Shown one piece after another: positions 39,601 to 54,600 of a stretch of DNA of 64,000 nt. Origin of the DNA: Andrena cerasifolii. Its lineage: Eukaryota > Arthropoda > Insecta > Hymenoptera > Andrenidae. Location: NCBI RefSeq assembly GCF_050908995.1, contig NC_135127.1:11054001-11118000 (forward strand), read 5' to 3'. A model generated the notes under the pieces. That model did not search any database. It was not told the DNA's origin and saw only the letters and a list, made by a program, of their open reading frames with translations. The translations under genes were made by a program, and so were the position numbers. Each line of letters opens with the position of its first letter. Position 1 is the stretch's first letter.

Positions 39601-42600
39601 TCTCAAACTGCCAGGAGCGCAGCTTCCAGCAGGAGCCTGACAACCGACGCGCGGTGTCATGCCTTGTATCGTTATGCCAACTTTACCTCCCCCCCCCCGC
39701 GAGCCCCCACCGCGCCGTCCCAATGGTTGACGTTTCGATGTATCGAACTTATCGACGCGTCACGCTACCTGGTGACCGGCTTCGTAAATTTGCATCGATG
39801 CGCCGGCCGCGAAAGAAAGCGCTGCAATCGAGTACCACGTGACCCTCGCCTGGCGTGCAGCGTTGATTTAAATTCGTGCAATTGATTCGCCCTTTGGGGG
39901 CGATGAATTAATTGTTTAATCAGGTAGCAGAGGATTTTCAAGGGCTTTCAAGTTAGAAATTTAACAAGTTCACGTATGGTAGCTTTCTAATTCTGTTGCA
40001 GGACGAGTTCCAACGCGTTACGGTACGAAGATGTTATTTAATTGTATTTTATTCTTGCCGAAGAACTCGACCCGCGCGTTTCTTGAGATTTAATGTGTTG
40101 CGAAGGTATTTCCAGTAATATATGTAGGGATGTTAGGTGATCAGGGCAGGAGTAAACTGCACACTCGTGGAAAAGTAAAAAAGGCTTATTTATTGTAAAG
40201 AATAGGTTCAGGCGAGGATGCCTCTCGTTCGACGGACTCTGCAGGACTGACTTCATCCATTCTTATCTTGCGCTCCACGAGATTCACACTTACAACACAC
40301 ACACTCTTGACACGCACTCGGGTCACCCAAACTCTCTGCATGCATTCGACGAAACCATTCAAACCTCACACCCCTGACGCATTCGATACTCCACTATAAA
40401 CATCCGCTCTCGATCCCAATCGCTCTGGCCCAAACATACTTTGTCAATCAAACAGTCTTCGCACTCCCACATATATATACAGTATATATGAATACGAAAT
40501 TTACAGAGTCCCGAAGAAAACGTATGAAGCTTTGAATAGTGCCTTCTGAGTGTACGTGAATTGTAAAACGGTATTCACTGTGATTGCTGGGAATATGTAG
40601 ATCATGGCGGGAATTTATATTGGCAGGAAATTTCGCGAAGCCTCGCATAACAGAATTAAAGTGCCAGAGATCGATGTACTCGAATCTAAAATTCTAAAAA
40701 AAAACTCCTTTCATTCGATACACTCAGGAAGCACAGCATCAGCTTTACAAGAACATTTTCGGACCCAGAAATACACGTTAGCTGTTCAAAAGACTACTAT
40801 CCTGATCCTACAAGGACGACGTGTCACGTGGTCCCCGGCGGAGAGGGCACCGCCTCTAATGCCTACCCCAAAATCTGCTCGCCTAATACAAAACTGGTCG
40901 TCTGCTTGAATTTTCGATTGACGAGCCTTCGACAGCCGATCGCTTTCAGATACGCTGCCCACCCCCGTTCAATTAACCGTGCACCCGCCCCTAAGCAATG
41001 AAACAATTACCTACAAACAGCCACCTACCACAAATTAAAACTCAGAGAACCCTAAAACAGCAGTATACATACAACATAAATACAGCTAAGTATCATCAGG
41101 AAAATCCACTTGGCCTAATAAAAAACAATAGCGCACCTTCAACAAATTACTTTCTCGAATTCGATGCTGAATTTCCAAGCAGATTAATCCGCTAAAATGC
41201 TATTTAGAAAGTAATAATTATCGCTGACTGAATGGAGACAATTGCGAAGAAAACCATTCGCAGGAAGAGCTGCCAGTTTCCAAGCGCAACATGTCCAGTC
41301 CGACCACGCCAATCAAACGCGTCGAGGGAGCCCCGCCGCTTTTCCACGATATCCAGGAAACAGCCGCGACCGACAGCAGCATCCAGCCTCCGGAGCGGGC
41401 CGCGGTAAACAAGCGTGACAAGCTGATACGTTCCTGGTAGCGTCGAAACGCGATGAGATGTCGTAAACGCGAGAAGATGACAGAAAATCGATAGAGCGCC
41501 TTCGGAGGCCGGTGGCCCGCGGTGCCCCTTGCGAGACTCTTCCCCCGTTTCTTTCGCGCACCGCCGAACGGAGGTGCCAGTGATGCTGGCCTGGTATTTT
41601 TCAGACGCCCCGTGTCTTATTGCTGTCTTTGTTCCCGTCCGATATCCGTCGAAAAAATATCAGCGCCTCGGCGATATGTATTGGTGGATCGGGGCTGTTT
41701 CTGCTTCTAATACTACCCTGATACGTTGACACGTCATGATCGTCATGTCTCGACAGTTTGACGTAAAATCGATAAGCCGCTGCGGGCGCCCGCGGGCTTG
41801 TGTGCATGCGTGTGCATATTTTAATTGCTTTCTGGGCTGGTGTAATGCTTCGTATTGAATTGGAACGGGTGGTGCCGATTAAGGGGCGCTGGTCGGTGTG
41901 CAGTTCGATTTGGGATAGAAAGTAGCTGTGGTATTAGAATTATTGCGATGTATAATTATTTTTATACAGCGGAGTTGTAATTGTAAATTGACAATGAGTC
42001 GGGGGGATTGGACGCGGGGAATGGATGTCGCGTGGTTTTAATGAAACGCGTTACCGTGGCGAGAGACCGCGAGACAGCGGGCAGTTCCGCGGTCAAAGAA
42101 CGCGCCTGCTCGGTCCGGTATCGATTTACCGTCAGTTTCATGTCATAAAGACGTCAAACGCACGGTTTTCACCAGGACAACATCCCCGGGCTGAATTTAC
42201 GACCAGCTGCGAGCAACAGGTCCGGCGGGAAAGTGTTATCGCGCACGCTGAATCACCTTTTCCCCTCCGTTCCTGCAACGCATTCTACCATAACGTAACT
42301 ATCAACACGCCAACCTGGAGTCTACAGTCCCTCGATGTAACTACGTAATCAAAATACCATCGAGTCTAAATAGAATCGAGCAAATAACGCCATTTCTAAA
42401 TCTAAGAAAGTCAACAGTTAAATGTCACACAAGAGGGTGCCTAAGAAAGTGGCTAAATATTTCATATAAATATTACATTGACTCTGTAACAAATATTATT
42501 TCCTCTGCGCACGAAATTACGCATAAAAGCACGCAAGCTTGACCGACGAAACCGTATAGATTTATAGAGCATAGGCGCCCCCAGTGCTCGCCCCGAAGTG

Positions 42601-45600
42601 AAACATAGCTCGGGGTGACAACCTGTTGCGCTCGCTCGTAAATCTACCCCGAGGCTGCAATCCTGGTAGGCTTGTCTCAGAATGACGTCATTGACGACCC
42701 TTTGACAGACAACTGACATCCGTCGACGTCCTCCGTAGGAGCCCTTCCCCCAATCGAGACGCGGCTCCTTCTGTGTCCGACGCGCATTCTTATTTTCTGA
42801 ACGTATGTAGCTGGCGGGAGGGGTGCACGAACACAGCGGCAAGCAAGCCCCGCGTCAGTGCGACGGCCATAAATTCATCTACTACCCCTCCGTGCTACCC
42901 TAGTAACCGTGAGCTTTCGTGACGTCACGCGACGTTACGTGACGAACCGCTCGACATATCGACAGCTGACACCCGGAACGCCTATTGAAATCGGCGCGAG
43001 GAAGGGGTTGCCTTGTTTAAGGCTCTAAGGGCATTGTTGCGCGAAAAGAATCGATGCGCGCACGTTGACGTCGACGTGGCGGGCAGGCCATAAATCCCTC
43101 AAACGTCTGCTGGTGCCCTGGTGCCGGCAAGCAGTTTCTGCCACCGTGACGAACGGATGAGTGACATTTCCCTCCCTCGAAGCTCATCGCGTCTCCCCTG
43201 TCGGGCTTTAAGCTACCCTTCCGATAGAATCACGCAGCACGCGTGGACTTAGTTCTGGGAGCGTGGCAGCTTCCACTGTGTTATCTATTTAGCCATAGCG
43301 GACGATCGCTAATTAATATCGAGGCGAGTGGCACGATAATGTAAATACGAGGGGGGTGGGGCGCAGGGAAGGATGATACCGTGGTGTGAATGTGTTTGAC
43401 ACCTTAGTAGACCGTGTTGCTCTATGAGGGGGAAGTCGAAGGGTGTGTGACGCGAGGAGGAAAGAAGAAATGACCAGTGCGATGCTCGTGACTCAGCTAT
43501 CCGTGGCGATGTATGCGACCCTGTTACATTGGCGTCCTTACGACGTATCATGATGAACAGATGACGCTAAATCAATACTCGTCGTCGGCATGCGAGCGAT
43601 TGTTAAACGTCGTTTAACGAGGCTCGATTACGTGGCAAGCTTTTGCCACGTTACGTAACTGGAGACAAGCTGACAATCCCAATAGCAACATACCACGAAC
43701 GTAATTCTAAATAACTGTAACAAAGATTTTTAAGTTTCTACAGGTCAAGATTCATATTTAAATAATTACTAGTACGCGTGAAATCAAATTGGATATCATT
43801 CTTGAGAGATATCTTGTCACTTGTACGTTCCAATGTATTGAACGAAATCGAGTTTAATATTCGTCCGAGATAATTCCACAGTCGAGGGGGAGAAGACTCC
43901 TCCCACTCTCTGGCTTGAAAAATGCTCCAAAGTATGTACAAATTGTTACGCGAGGGTCGTGTCCAGCATGCCTCGCGAGCTTCCAGGAGCAGGCTAACAT
44001 CACCACCGAAAGATTCAGGGATTCTGGAATCCGTCGCATTCCGATCGCGTTATCGCGGCGGGGAATGATCTCGGGGGCGAGTCAGAGGCAGAAGAAGCGG
44101 TCGACCGCGTTGGCGATCGAGCGACGGTCATCCAAGTTCAATTTTCAGCGAGTCAATAACATCAAAAGCTTCGAGTACCCGGCTCGCATCATCGCGTGGA
44201 GCTTTCGCGCCTGGCTAGATGGGAGTGACACTGCGCGACGACGCCTCGAGCGATAACCCACAGCACCGTGGACAAAGCCGTCTGAAGTACATTCCCCGAT
44301 TGCTCTAATATCGCCGATAGCTCGATAGCAATGTATTAATAGAGTTAAAACCGAAGGAGAGCTTGTCATTTAAGAAGCAACCTCTGAGTAAAATCAGTAG
44401 AGGAATACAGTTGAACTCTTCAAGTAAGAATACTATATTCTTTCTGGTGTGTTTCTCCGCGGAGGGCTTTGTATTTAATTTCTCTTCTGCTACCTAGAAC
44501 GGTGCGCTCGTGACAGGTACGCCCCGAATCGACTGACACCAGGCGCGCACTTGGATAAGGAAGCTTCCTGGGAGTAAAAGAACCTCTTGCCTGGGCAGCG
44601 TCGCGGGGGGTTTGCAATGGCGCAAAGAATCTAGAAAAAGGAGCGCGAACAGAGGGGCGATGAATGTTACTGATACGGATTATACGATTGATTCTTGCGC
44701 AAACCGAGACGCGCAATCCTTATCCCCAACGCGACGATTGCGTCGACGCCTGGCGTATTTCTTGAACCAGGGGTGCACGTGTGGCACAAGGGTTGCTGCG
44801 CGCGTGCCGTTCAATAGGGGTGGCTCCGGTGACGTAACAAAGCGCGCGTTTTAGTAGGAGAACATGTAGAAACGGAGGGTGCGACTACCCCAGGAATTCC
44901 AGCCGTCAACCCTCTTCCCTGTGGCACCCAACCTCCATTCTTTCCTTCAGGCTTTTGTCACAAAAAACTACCAGCATCAAGATCTACGTGGAGTGGCGAT
45001 ACTATATGTATAACTGCTTCTCGTTCTGATTGTCTGTAATTTCTAATTAATTTCTTTAAGCTGCAAACGAATTGAAAGCATTATTAACGTATTTGCCAGG
45101 TGTTCTTTTAATATTCTTTTCTGTTCCGGTCATACGTAAGGAACCCCAGTAACTGACCTAGCGAACAAGCTTAACCTTTGCGACGTCACCCAGCCTGACA
45201 TTCCTACCCGGGCACCATAGAGGTCCAGATAGCCCCGCGTTTATTACGCGGACCGCGAACGGGGGTGGTGATATTGACACGCTTTTCGAACCACACCACC
45301 TCCGAAGAACAGGAGTTCATATATGGAAGGCGCGTATGCCAGGGGAGTGGTGTCATCGATAAAGTTCAATCAAACGTGTGCGCGGACCTTTCCGTCAGAT
45401 CGGGCGATTCAATCCAAGCGTGATGTAATCTAAGATAGGCATATTTCAGAGGCATAGATCGTGAAATGTCAAGTTAAAATAGTTAGATTGACCAGGTGCA
45501 GGTGTAGGGAGAAAAAGAAACAATAAAATAAAATGTATCAACTATTGATTGATTATAAAAGATCATTATTAATGAATTTCACAGACCTGCTGGAAACTTC

Positions 45601-48600
45601 TGCCCAATTACTGTCTCGATCCATTGCTGGGCTTCCGCCTCCTGGCTCGCTTCACGTTTACCAGCAACCTACGAGCAGAACACGAAGACTATTTTAATAC
45701 TTTTTCACATTATCGATACTTCAGCGTGTGTATACTTATGTCTCCCCTGGCGTGATTAACGATGGCCGAATATCTTGGGAGATGGATGAAGTCTTACTTA
45801 GATATTTTTAAGTAACACACGCTTCCTTCCTTCTACACGTGTCGAATATTCATTAAGTTTATTTTTGAATATGGGAGGAACGCGACCACGGGTAAAGTAT
45901 CAAAAATTTGTATCGTTTAAAAGTGTAAAAACGTCATATATCACGTCATACGTCCCCTCATCGAAACTAAATAAATAAACGAGAGTATAAAACTACTTAT
46001 CTCATCTCTCTCGCCTGCGCCGAGATAATTCTGCTTTCTGAATAAGTTCATCAGTTTCCGCAGAAACTTTCAAAAATTGCCGTAGCCGATGGTATTTCAC
46101 ATCGTCATGGCGGGGTATTGGTAAAAGTTTTCAACTAGCAATAATCGCACCTCGGTAGAACCTCATTGGTTACGATATCGCCACTGCGCAAAGCTAACGA
46201 GTTCGTCTTTCCCAGCCCTACTAATAACGCCGCCGTAAGCTTTCAGCAGTGAGAAACCTCTCCGCCACGTCTCCACCTGGCGGCAAGGTGGAGAACTAAC
46301 CAAGGAAAGCGCAGATACTGTATCCAGACCCTACATCCTACATTCGCACAAAGTCAAACATAAATTGAACAAAACCGACAAACTCTCACGAGCCTAATAT
46401 AATCCAACAATATCCCAAATGCAAATAACCATTTAATATTTACTACACTACATTTAAAACAGCGAACACCTATCAATTACGACAGATACTCCTTTTCTAT
46501 CTAAAAAGAAAGTTCCCCGGCTGTCGCGTGACGAGCGGTAAACAGCGGATCTGCAATTGAGTGTAAGTAGAGATCGGTTAAGTATTTGCTGGAAATGCAT
46601 CGTGGCAGGGAAGCACGGCAGCAGGAGGTGGCGTTTTAAGTTACGCGCGTAAACGACGCCCCGCGATAGAGTCTTGCTGCATTCTTTGCCCCCCCCGTGT
46701 ACCTGTTGCTCTTCAGGGGGGGCATTTTGTAAAATCAACTTCTGCCACGCGAATTCGATTTCCGTTGCGCAACTCGAGGCCACGGCGTGCGAGCCTCGGG
46801 AGGAGCCGTTCCAGGCCGAACAGGCAGAAGACGTTGCGTTACGATAAACTTGGAAACGGCGTCGATTGACGGGATCTAAACTGGGCGGTGGCCTCACCCT
46901 TCGAAGTGGCCAGGGTCCAGAAATTACGGCGGTTTTTGCTTATCGGCGTTTTCATCTGGCGTCGGTCCACCGAGTCGATTAGCCATCTCCTTTTCTTGCG
47001 AAGCACACCCACTTGTTTGGGATTCCCAAGGCGTCGCGACGTCAGCGTCAACAATAACGGGCGGATCATCGTAAACGACGATCACGCGCTGCCGCTGAAT
47101 AAATCTGTCCAGGATACCTACGTGTTCTATTTCAGCGGATCGAACAGGTTTCATTGTATGAACGTGGAAACTTCGCGAAGGATTCCAAGATTGCTACCCT
47201 TTTTAAGGGGTGCACATTTTATTGGGGGAGGGGAGGGGTGTATCGAGTCTTCCAATTTTAGTGGTAGTATGCGTGTTGAGGTATTTACTCATAGGTACAT
47301 GAATTAATCAATATTTCTCGAGTACGCGATATTAGGCACACTTTTTTCAGGACCCGATTTTTGCATGTTTAGATTTGTTGAATTCCTAATTAAAAATTTG
47401 CAGGTTTCAACGATTCTAACTTATGCCACATGAAAGATGAATATTTTCTCTTTACTTTGAAACGAATTGCATGCAAAAATATCAATTATTATTCAATTGA
47501 CAGCGATTTAAGTTTTACTAGGCGTGTTGTATTCCGTATTTTTCGTATTACTTTTATTTTATTAAATAACTTTATGCAAATAACGGAAACTAAGACGATT
47601 ACAGATAAATACTAGATTATAGATTCAGAACTAGATTCTCGTGTCCAGACTATTCGGACTGAAGTGCTCAAGTGCTTCTGACTGGAAGAATTGCGTGTAC
47701 GGTTTTCGGTAAGCTGAAAAGTGGGGGTTGTCCTGAGTTTAACGGTCGTTAAGGGATGAGGCATAGAGATCGAGGTTGAAGGATGAGTAATAGGGTACGG
47801 ATAAGGTCATAAAAGAAGGACTTCAGGATGCTTACTATTGCTATCTGGAAAACTACCGCGCTGACTAATACTTTATATAGATTTAAATGACGTTGGTATA
47901 CAACAGGCGATATTATGTACAGTCACCCTATACGGTGTTGGGTTGAAACGGTTATTTCACAGATAGGGAAGTGAATCAGATATTAAAACAGAGCGCAGAA
48001 TATTATACCGAGCAGGTGAGTCTCTAATTATTTTCGGCAATGTATCATCGAAGAGTTTTCGTGTAGGTATTCTCATGTGCAATAGGTAGGATGTAGGTAC
48101 GTTTTTAGAGGCTCTGCAAAACTTCAAAGGGAAGATCGCGCCGGGAAGGGCCAAGAAGATGAAGAAGGCTCGCGAGACGCAAATACAAGCAGCCTAAATT
48201 GCAAACCAGTTATGATGTGTAACGGAAGGGTCTTTGAACCACAGCTGGGAATCTACGGTGAAACTTGCACCACTGCGGCCTCCATTCGATTAAAATCAAT
48301 GCCTCCTAGACTCTAAATTAACCCAATCCAAAATTCTCTGTAGGGTAGATATTTCAATATTGTATACTAAAAAAAAATTGGTTTAATAAATATTTGTTGA
48401 TTTCACCGAGCAAAAAACCCAGCAAAAAATAACACTATTAACTAACAACTTTGTAAAAGCGAAGCACAATAGTTGTAATTTATAAAAAATAACACCGTAC
48501 ATCTAGATTGTTATTACTAAATTTTACATCGGTTTATATGAAAAACGGGACTTTCAGCCCCACCCTATCCTACCTAAGGAACACATTACACCAATAATAA

Positions 48601-51600
48601 AAATAGGAGAACTCCCAAACTGTTCGATCTTCCCCCACTGATCTCCGTAAATACTCCACTAGCCACCAACACACGTATACAAAATTTACAATCTACTCGG
48701 CTACCTTTTCCTTCACTTCCCCAAACCACCCCTGCATTCTCCTAAGCAGAAAGACCCTTTAAGCCCATTAGAAATCCCCATCTCGTCCAGCAAACGAGAC
48801 TGCAGTGTCAAGATCTGGTTACAGGGGCGGGGGTGTGTGAACAGCGAGCGGGCAAGCGGCCAAAGAACACTCGTTCCTGAATGTCGGCGTAAAGGATACG
48901 GCGGAGGGGAGGCTGGCATATAGCGTCGCGACGCACGGCGTCCGTCTTAGTCTTTGGTCAGCGTGATCGTTCAAAAGTCGCTTATCGGGACACCTGTGTG
49001 CTCGAGTCAACGTCCACCAGCGAACGAAAAAATAAAGGAACAGAGGAAACATGCCGGTACGTCCTCGCCAGCGAGTGTGCACATAACGAGGGAGCAGTGT
49101 TTCAGCCGCGCAGAAACGCGATACAATAACAATACCGCGGCGTAGCCAGCGAGCCACAGAGTTTAGCAAAGTGAAGCTCGAACCAGCTGTCGCGTTAATA
49201 GTTTTCTGTTTCGTTGTCGCGGTTTGGCCGCGGTTATTCGTAGCATCCTAATTACGTTAGACCTTGGGCTATTTCGTTCTGGCGGTTCTCCCAAAATACT
49301 GGATTAATCTTGACGCTAGGGGGGACGCGCGACGTTGCAAAACAAGGGAAAACGTGGCTTGCGAACGGGGGACCGTGGAGGATTAGGGGGAACGGTGTAC
49401 GCGGCGGAGTCGTAAGCATCCGATTTTAGTACCGCGGACGAGCTTGTGTACAGATCGTTGACGCAATGGGAATCGCGGCACGGTTCTCAAACAGCGATTT
49501 GTGCCGCCGATCGACTTTGACGCGTAAGTCCGCCCCCGCCTCGCGAGCAGTGGGGTATTTATACCCTAAGACAAATATCCTTGCGTAATATCGAGGCTCG
49601 CGATTCCTCCGCGCGGAAATAGTGATTTAAAAAGCCTGTGGCTCTAGCGACGACCTTCGAATGTAAATTGAAATCATGGGGTGGGATTTGAACGTAGAAT
49701 AATAGATAAGCTTTGCAGAGCTGCAGCTTGAATTGAAATTGCAGGGCTCAGTGTTACCTAACAAGAAACCCTGGTCTCTCTCTAATTTCTCAAAACGCTA
49801 GCAGTAAATCATCGGAACGACACCGTTCGAACGTCGAGATGGTGAAATAATGGCGGGACAAATGGCTAATTAGGGAGGATGAATCGGGCGCCACGCGAGA
49901 CACCGTCGTTCGGAGCGTGCCCCGCGGCCAAAAGCGCAACCCCCAATGTACGGGTGCTAGACGTTGACCGATGTAACTTTAAATTTAGGGAATCGTTGCA
50001 CCACGTGTCACGTTCACGAAACGTCCTCGAGAAACGGATACTGATCCCGACGAACGAATACGCCGCTCCTCTTCAGAATGGGGCTTAAAATACACCCCGG
50101 GCGCGCGTTCGACGTGGAACACGTTGCTTGACACTTCGCAGACAGCCTGGAGATTTCCCTGCAAACCAGCTGCCGATCCTCCCGCTAACTAAGCTGCAGC
50201 TAGGAATGCAGTGGATCGGACACACCGGGCTGGTTGTTAAGCAATTCCGTGGCCCTTCGATTATTAGTAACTCGTCGCGCGTAGCGAAACTATGCGTAGA
50301 AGATACGCAGCTCGAATTTCGCGGAGCGTAGAGGCTGATTTCTGCTATAAATACTGATTTATCGCGGACAGACGGATGCCAGATCGCGTTTGCGTCGGTC
50401 GGCCCGCTGGCGTCGTAAATCAACGCGAAAGTAGTTAACAAATTGCTTACAATACACGCTTAGGTAGCAGCGGACCTGGCTCCAATAACTTCAATTATTT
50501 TTACCAATTTCATTCAGAGGAACGAAATAAAGACAGGGTAAGGAGGGTTGAAAATCAGTTGGCGATAAGTGGCTTTCATTTCACGGAGTCGAAATGATTT
50601 TTGCGGGTGCGTTGATAGGAAAGCGACGGGGCAGAAAATCGTTGTCAATCTGCCAGGCGGTGTAATTCCGTCCGATTGCGAGGATTTTACTAGAAATCAG
50701 TAAAACTTTCCGGGGTTCACACGGCACGGAAACAGGTGGCCGTCGAACGGTTCTTGCCAGTTTTAATAAAAGCCAACGAATCGGCCGGCGTATTTTATTT
50801 CCGACGTTCGTTTTATGCCCCCCGGTAACGTAACACCGTCGCGATCTATTTTCGCGCACCCCTGTCGGACGTTTTTAAATCGCTCGAGGGCTCGCTGGAT
50901 CGCGTCGCGGTTCTCGAGGGGGAAGGATGTCCTGCGCGGATCTTTGAGCTCTTAAGGACGAACCTCTGGTCTCTGATTCGCAGGCTCGCAATAAGGAACA
51001 GGAAGCTGAGGTGTTGGCCTGGATCGAGGCCGTTCTTGGGGAGAAACTTCCGCCTGGAAACTACGAGGACATACTGAAGGATGGCGTCGTCTTGTGCAAG
51101 CTCGCCAACAAACTGGCGCCAGGGTCGGTGAAGAAGATCCAGGCCAAGGGAACCAACTTCCAATTGATGGAAAATGTGCAGAGGTATTGCGAGAGCATCC
51201 GCGTTTGTTAAAGGAAGCCTGCCACTTTAGTGGGTTTCTAATCGCTCGACGCGTTTATGCAGATTCCAAGCCGCCATCAAGCAGTATGGAGTTCCGCAGG
51301 AGGAAATCTTCCAGACGGCTGATCTGTTCGAAAGACGCAACATCCCACAAGTTACTCTGTGCCTGTACGCGCTTGGTAGGATTGTGAGTATCTTCGAGCA
51401 AAGGTTCTCGAATAAACACTTTGCACGGCGCGTGGGGTGTTCTTCTATCGGTATTTTCTGGGAGGCATCGGAAGTATTGCCTCGAGTCTTGATGAATGAA
51501 GTCTCGGGGTGAGTAGCCCCGGCCTTATACGGAATGTATAAAGTTACACGGAGAAGTAAATTTGAGTCAAATTGACCCAGTATCATATATTTACGAGAAA

Positions 51601-54600
51601 TGTGGACATAAAAATAGATCACAGTTCATTTAATTATTAATTTAATTTTTAATATTTCAATGTTTCAATGTTTCAATGTTTCAATGTTTCAATATTTCAA
51701 TATTTCAATATTTCAATATTTCAGTATTTCAATATTTCAATATTTCAATATTTCAATATTTCAGTATTTCAGTATTTCAGTATTTCAGTATTTCAGTATT
51801 TCAGTATTTCAGTATTTCAGTATTTCAGTATTTCAGTATTTCAGTATTTCAGTATTTCAGTATTTCAGTATTTCAGTATTTCAGTATTTCAGTATTTCAG
51901 TATTTCAGTATTTCAGTATTTCAGTATTTCAGTATTTCAGTATTTCAGTATTTCAGTATTTCAGTATTTCAATATTTCAATATTTCAATATTTCAATATT
52001 TCAGTATTTCAGTATTTCAGTATTTCAGTATTTCAGTATTTCAGTATTTCAGTATTTCAGTATTTCAGTATTTCAGTATTTCAGTATTTCAGTATTTCAG
52101 TATTTCAGTATTTCAGTATTTCAGTATTTCAGTATTTCAGTATTTCAGTATTTCAGTATTTCAGTATTTCAGTATTTCAGTATTTCAGTATTTCAGTATT
52201 TCAGTATTTCAGTATTTCAGTATTTCAGTATTTCAGTATTTCAGTATTTCAGTATTTCAATATTTCAATATTTCAGTATTTCAGTATTTCAGTATTTCAG
52301 TATTTCAGTATTTCAGTATTTCAGTATTTCAGTATTTCAGTATTTCAGTATTTCAGTATTTCAGTATTTCAGTATTTCAGTATTTCAGTATTTCAGTATT
52401 TCAGTATTTCAGTATTTCAGTATTTCAGTATTTCAGTATTTCAGTATTTCAGTATTTCAGTATTTCAGTATTTCAGTATTTCAGTATTTCAGTATTTCAG
52501 TATTTCAGTATTTCAGTATTTCAGTATTTCAGTATTTCAGTATTTCAATATTTCAGTATTTCAGTATTTCAATATTTCAATATTTCAATATTTCAATATT
52601 TCAATATTTCAATATTTCAATATTTCAATATTTCAATATTTCAATATTTCAATATTTCAATATTTCAATATTTCAATATTTCAATATTTCAATATTTCAA
52701 TATTTCAATATTTCAATATTTCACTAGTGCAATATTTTAATATTTTGAGAATTTAAATTTCTACAAAAAAAATTAAATAAAATTTTTTAAAAATTATTAT
52801 CATTATTTATTACTTAATCATATGAAAGAGTTTCAAGTAATACCTACACTAGTAAAGGAGAAATGAGGATTTGTACCTCGATTTTGGTTCAAAATGCCGG
52901 TTCGAAATTTCCGTACAAGGTTTAAGTAACACGTTCCCGCCAATACCGGTCGCCATTCAAAGTGTTGCTAGTCTTTGCCTGTTAACAAGGGTTACTCGCT
53001 AATTGCCACTACGATTTTTCTGTCCAGACGCAGAAACATCCCGAGTACAACGGACCTTCCCTAGGCCCGAAGATGTCGGAGGAGAACAAACGAACGTTCA
53101 CGGAGGAACAGCTTCGCGCGAGCGAAGGCCAACTGAATCTGCAAATGGGTTTCAACAAAGGCGCCAGTCAAGCTGGCCACGGTGGTTTCGGTGGTACTCG
53201 ACACATGTAAACGTCTCCTTGCAACGTGCACAATCGCGTTGCTGACGACGTTCTAGGTATAGATACCCTTTTTGCTACTTGCTACCGATCTCCGAGCGCT
53301 ATGGACGCCAGGGCGCGACCGGTTCGAGATCTCCTCGTCGTCAGGCTCCGCCGAAATTCGACCGCGCTCAAAAATCACCTATATCTGCTTTCTTTTCGAT
53401 GGACGGTGGAGGAGGAGCGTTCTGAGGTCGCTGGGAAACTGTGCAGGCCGAAATCTGTTTGTAGGAACATCTTGCTGAGAATTTGTTGAATCGTAGCGTT
53501 CTCTGTGTACGTAAATGTGAGATCCAAGACACAAATGGTGTTAATTAAATCCTCTACGCTGTAATTATGCATTCATACACTGTACACTTTAATCTTCCAC
53601 TAAGCACACATAACACACACACACACACACACGATGCAACACGTAGGTACACTATACATACACACACACATTCTAAACACAATTTATACTCACACGCATG
53701 CACACATACACATGATCGTATACACACACACAAACACTTGCTAAGTGCATAATTAGCAGAAACGAACTTCTTGGCGATGATTTTTCGTTGCGACACGACG
53801 CAAAGTGCCAACAGAGCATTTGTCACTAGCACCGCATGAAAGAGAGGAGATTTATCCGCGACGAGCTGGATCTCGCAGTTACTGCAGCATGTGTTGTGAA
53901 ATTTAGATCTGTCAATTGGAATGTATAATCCCTTTTCTATGATTTCTAATCGCCCTGTCGCAACTTGCGAACGATATGTAAACGGCAAGTGTATCGAATA
54001 AAGAGGCAGCGCTGCTATTTTCTATTACCTGTATTATTATGAACGTAGTCCTATTAAGTACTTCTATTGTCCAAGGAGACCCCAATGACCACGCTAGGCT
54101 ACCTCCATGTTTACAATAAAATGACAAGAGACAAGAGATCCGGTGCAACTTCAGAGTAAAATCTAGTGAAATCACTCAACGGTTGAGCCTGCTGAACGCA
54201 GGCATTGATAAACCTTTCTAACGAACGATAAACCAACTAATTATTTTCCACATGATGTTCCAAAAACTGAGGTGAAGAAAGACAGTGCAGAATTCGAGGA
54301 TCCCTCTGTCTCGTGCTAAGTTCTTGAGACATTAATACACACTTCTTTCCGCGGGTAATGTGGCAATAACAGAACCAGCATGAAAATACTGTCAATTAAG
54401 TTGCGCGGCTGGCAAACCTCGTGGGAGCAACTGAGTGGCGGATTTAACGAGCAGTCGATGCACATAGGAGTATTTGTATAATAAAACCGGACAAAAATAT
54501 TGTATGTACATTGCAAAAACAACATAACACTTTTAGGCATCTTGTTTTAAAATTGGGATTCATTAAACCTATTATTGATCGTTCCACCAGGGTGGAATTC

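Noticed and set aside
51660..52756. Three overlapping plus-strand open frames of about 355 residues (FQYFSISV repeats)
   Set aside because: They are the 8-bp array read in three frames. Its 24-nt (8-codon) period contains no stop codon. There is no start context, splice support or sequence variation of a coding kind.
53554..53988. Cys-rich minus-strand frame of 144 codons
   Set aside because: The Cys/Val/His richness comes from the CA microsatellite. It is not a secreted Cys-rich peptide.
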